DNA of 64,000 nucleotides, taken from Anaerolineales bacterium (GTDB lineage Bacteria; Chloroflexota; Anaerolineae; 4572-78; J111). Under the pieces are notes generated by a model. It saw only the letters and a list, made by a program, of their open reading frames with translations. It did not search any database and had not been told where the DNA came from. Numbering within the stretch: the stretch's first letter is position 1; every line of letters begins with the position of its first letter. The DNA lies in NCBI GenBank assembly GCA_015075405.1, contig JABTUK010000002.1:744001-808000 (forward strand), in the 5' to 3' direction. Below are positions 62,042-64,000 of this stretch, one piece after another. Both the position numbers and the translations under genes were made by a program.

Positions 62042-62872
62042 ATGGAAGTACGCTATGCCCCCGATCCCTCACGATTTGAGCGGATGAATACCGCCGAAAT
62101 CAGACAGCATTTCTTGATTGAGGATTTGTTTGGGCCGGGCCAGATCAAGTTAGTCTATTGGCATACGGATCGCCTGATTATCGGCTCGGTGACGCCAACC
62201 GATGCTCCTCTGGCGTTAGAAGCGGGCCGGGAACTGGCAGCCGCCTATTTTGCCGAACGCCGGGAAATCGGCGTTATCAACATTGGCGGCGAGGGACAGA
62301 TCACCGTTGACGGTGTTACCTATAACCTGGGCAAAAAAGATACACTGTACATCGGGCGGGGCAGCCGCCAGATCGAGTTTAGCAGTCTGGCCGCCACCAG
62401 TCCGGCCTCGTTTTACCTGATCAGTTTGCCGGCCCACCAGACCTATCCCACCCAATTGGCGCGGGCAGAAGCCGTCGAAGCGGTTGCCCTGGGCAGTCCC
62501 GCCGAGGCCAACCAGCGCCGCCTCTACAAAGTAATTCACCCCGAAGGCATTCAAAGCTGCCAATTGGTTATGGGTTTTACCCAGTTGGCCGAAGGCAGCA
62601 TCTGGAACACCATGCCGGCCCACACCCATGAACGCCGCAGCGAAGTTTATTTGTATTTTGACCTGGCCACCGATGCAGTAGTCTTCCACCTGCTGGGCCA
62701 GCCCACCGAAACTCGGCACCTGGTTGTCCGCAACGGCCAGGCGGCCCTTTCGCCCAGTTGGTCTATCCATTCCGGGGCAGGCACTAAAAATTACACCTTT
62801 GTTTGGGCGATGGGTGGAGAAAACCAGGCGTTTAGTGATATGGATGCTGTTAAAATGGAAGGCTTAGCATGA
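62042..62872 (+). CDS. kduI: 5-dehydro-4-deoxy-D-glucuronate isomerase KduI
   Basis: 276 residues from ATG 62042, set by AAGGAGG just upstream; the frame to 62015 is not needed. Cupin-fold isomerase; zinc ligands His 194, His 196, Glu 201 (PAHTHERRSEVY) and His 243 (WSIHSGAGT) are all present. Converts 5-keto-4-deoxyuronate from pectin or other uronides into 2,5-diketo-3-deoxygluconate. The stop overlaps the kduD start by four bases. Confidence 0.95.
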   Translation: MEVRYAPDPSRFERMNTAEIRQHFLIEDLFGPGQIKLVYWHTDRLIIGSVTPTDAPLALEAGRELAAAYFAERREIGVINIGGEGQITVDGVTYNLGKKDTLYIGRGSRQIEFSSLAATSPASFYLISLPAHQTYPTQLARAEAVEAVALGSPAEANQRRLYKVIHPEGIQSCQLVMGFTQLAEGSIWNTMPAHTHERRSEVYLYFDLATDAVVFHLLGQPTETRHLVVRNGQAALSPSWSIHSGAGTKNYTFVWAMGGENQAFSDMDAVKMEGLA

Positions 62873-63636
62873 TTCTCGATCAGTTTAAACTCGACGGCAA
62901 AATAGCCCTGGTGACGGGCTGCAAACGCGGGTTGGGCCAGGCCATGGCCTGCGCTTTGGCCGAAGCGGGGGCTGACATTATCGGCGTGAGCGCCACCCTG
63001 GAGCCGTCGGGTAGTGAGGTTGAGCAAAAAGTTACCGCCCTGGGCCGCCGCTTTAAGGGCTATAGCTGCGATTTTGGCGACCGCCAGGCTTTATACGGTT
63101 TCATCCAGCAGGTCAAAAGCGATTTCCCCCGGATTGACATCCTGATCAATAACGCCGGGACGATCCTACGCCAACCGGCCGTCGAACATTCGGATGAATA
63201 CTGGGATCGGGTGATAAATGTCAATCTGAGCGCCCAATTTATTCTGAGTCGAGAGCTTGGCCGGGAGATGATCGCGCGCGGGCAGGGCAAGATCATTTTT
63301 GTGGCCTCGCTGTTAACCTTTCAAGGCGGCATCTATGTGCCCGGCTATGCGGCCAGCAAAGCCGGGATCGGCCAACTGACCAAAGCCCTGGCTAACGAGT
63401 GGGCCGCTAAAGGCGTCAATGTCAATGCCATTGCCCCCGGCTACATGGCTACTGACAATACAGCGCCTTTACGCGCTGACGAGCAGCGCAGCCGTTCCAT
63501 TATGGAACGAATTCCTGCCGGACGCTGGGGCCAGCCGGAGGATATGAAAGGGGCGGTCGTCTTTTTAAGCTCCAGGGCTTCAGATTACGTCCACGGGACC
63601 GTGCTGCTGGTTGACGGTGGTTGGATGGGCCGCTGA
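62869..63636 (+). CDS. kduD: 2-dehydro-3-deoxy-D-gluconate 5-dehydrogenase KduD
   Basis: 255 residues. SDR with VTGCKRGLGQAM, NNAG, Ser in VASLLTFQGG, YAASK, and the typical KduD end GSVVVDGGW-like LLVDGGWMGR. Reduces 2,5-diketo-3-deoxygluconate to 2-keto-3-deoxygluconate. Translationally coupled to kduI. A close paralogue is at 49103-49864. Confidence 0.93.
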   Translation: MILDQFKLDGKIALVTGCKRGLGQAMACALAEAGADIIGVSATLEPSGSEVEQKVTALGRRFKGYSCDFGDRQALYGFIQQVKSDFPRIDILINNAGTILRQPAVEHSDEYWDRVINVNLSAQFILSRELGREMIARGQGKIIFVASLLTFQGGIYVPGYAASKAGIGQLTKALANEWAAKGVNVNAIAPGYMATDNTAPLRADEQRSRSIMERIPAGRWGQPEDMKGAVVFLSSRASDYVHGTVLLVDGGWMGR

Positions 63637-63646
63637 GGGAGAAACC

Positions 63647-64000
63647 ATGACCACGCCTTTCAAAGCAGTTTTGATTGACTACGATGAAGAACTTTTCACC
63701 CCGCCGGCCTGGATTGGCGGCGAACTGGCCCGCTCCGGGGTCGAGTGGCTGGAGGGCCAGCATCGCACCCCAGAACTGGCCCTGGCTGTGGCCCGCGAGG
63801 CGGATGTAGTCCTGGTGCAGTCGGTCCGTCCTCTGTTGACTCGATCCGTTATCGCTCAACTGGAGCGCTGCCGTTGCATTGTCCGGCTGGGCGTCGGCTA
63901 TGACAGCGTGGATGTGGCGGCGGCCACGGCCCACCAGATTCCTGTTTGTAACGTGCCAGCCTACTGTACCGACGACGTGGCCGACCATACCATCGCCTTG
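63647..64000 (+). CDS. D-isomer-specific 2-hydroxyacid dehydrogenase, 3' end outside window
   Basis: ATG 63647 with GGGAG upstream, 10 bases after kduD. The 118 residues visible (KAVLIDYDEELFTPPAWIGG, ADVVLVQSVRPLLTRSVIA, RLGVGYDSVDVAAA, VPAYCTDDVADHTIAL) are the N-terminal catalytic half of the phosphoglycerate/glyoxylate-type dehydrogenases, up to the helix before the NAD-binding domain. In this operon it could reduce a keto acid such as tartronate semialdehyde or hydroxypyruvate. Confidence 0.82.
   Translation, partial: MTTPFKAVLIDYDEELFTPPAWIGGELARSGVEWLEGQHRTPELALAVAREADVVLVQSVRPLLTRSVIAQLERCRCIVRLGVGYDSVDVAAATAHQIPVCNVPAYCTDDVADHTIAL

Overview
The window looks like a chromosomal stretch from a member of the Chloroflexota (Anaerolineae-like). 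This is inferred from gene style, not from a marker gene. The clues are giant GAF-repeat sensors, lipoproteins with Pro/Thr-rich or Ala/Glu/Pro-rich linkers after the lipobox, a DUF3179 protein, and sugar importers without their own ATPase beside a GH3 glycosidase. No rRNA, tRNA, CRISPR array or complete insertion sequence was seen.

Layout. (1) 1-12.7 kb: a signalling block on the + strand. It holds a 5'-truncated GAF/PAS sensor without a kinase domain, a ~2000-residue GAF hybrid histidine kinase with two receivers, a threonine-synthase-like enzyme fused to a receiver domain, and a receiver-histidine kinase. A Maf pyrophosphatase and an MFS transporter follow. (2) 14.9-16.5 kb: a frameshifted pseudogene and hairpin-rich spacer. 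(3) 17-29.4 kb: a thiol-redox island. It has a DUF427 gene, two adjacent thioredoxin-fold genes whose only active-site defect is an in-frame TGA in a UxxC position (candidate selenoproteins, each followed by a hairpin that fits the bacterial SECIS model), a SurA-like protein, a ClC channel, a TlpA/CcdA/lipoprotein operon, a Crp/Fnr regulator overlapping a small CxxC protein, a DUF3179 protein, a glutaredoxin-thioredoxin reductase fusion and a second CcdA. (4) 29.6-32.3 kb: gene remnants and a small ArsR/SRPBCC cluster. (5) 32.9-37.5 kb: a PadR regulator and a molybdate importer (LysM-ModA, ModB, ModC), then a TauE-like permease and a fragment of a YqeB-like molybdenum-hydroxylase accessory gene. 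(6) 37.6-41.7 kb: two Pro/Thr-rich lipoproteins, an MFS transporter and a decayed transposase. (7) 41.8-64 kb: a carbohydrate/uronate catabolic region. It has a GH3 glycosidase, a CUT1-type sugar importer and its LacI regulator, SDR, Gfo/Idh and L-idonate-dehydrogenase-like genes, an IclR regulator, an Opp/Dpp-type importer, a FadR-type GntR regulator, a DHDPS-family lyase/aldolase, KduI, KduD and the start of a 2-hydroxyacid dehydrogenase.

How the parts fit. Region 7 reads as import of oligosaccharides, probably unsaturated uronides, and their conversion through KduI and KduD. A repeated operator (GTTCA-N5-TGAAC) sits on near-consensus promoters of the Opp-type binding protein, of kduI-kduD and of the IclR gene, so the IclR protein is the likely common regulator. 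A LacI operator pair links the LacI gene to the CUT1 importer. In the redox island a GTAAG-N4-CTTAC dyad recurs upstream of the selenoprotein cluster, the DUF3179/membrane-protein pair and ccdA, and may be the target of the Crp/Fnr regulator encoded there.

Intergenic DNA is unusually rich in inverted repeats. There is a ~100-bp MITE-like element in three copies, each beside a truncated gene. Several unrelated hairpin families, built from short repeated units on both arms, sit at gene 3' ends and in three cases supply the stop codon of the preceding gene.
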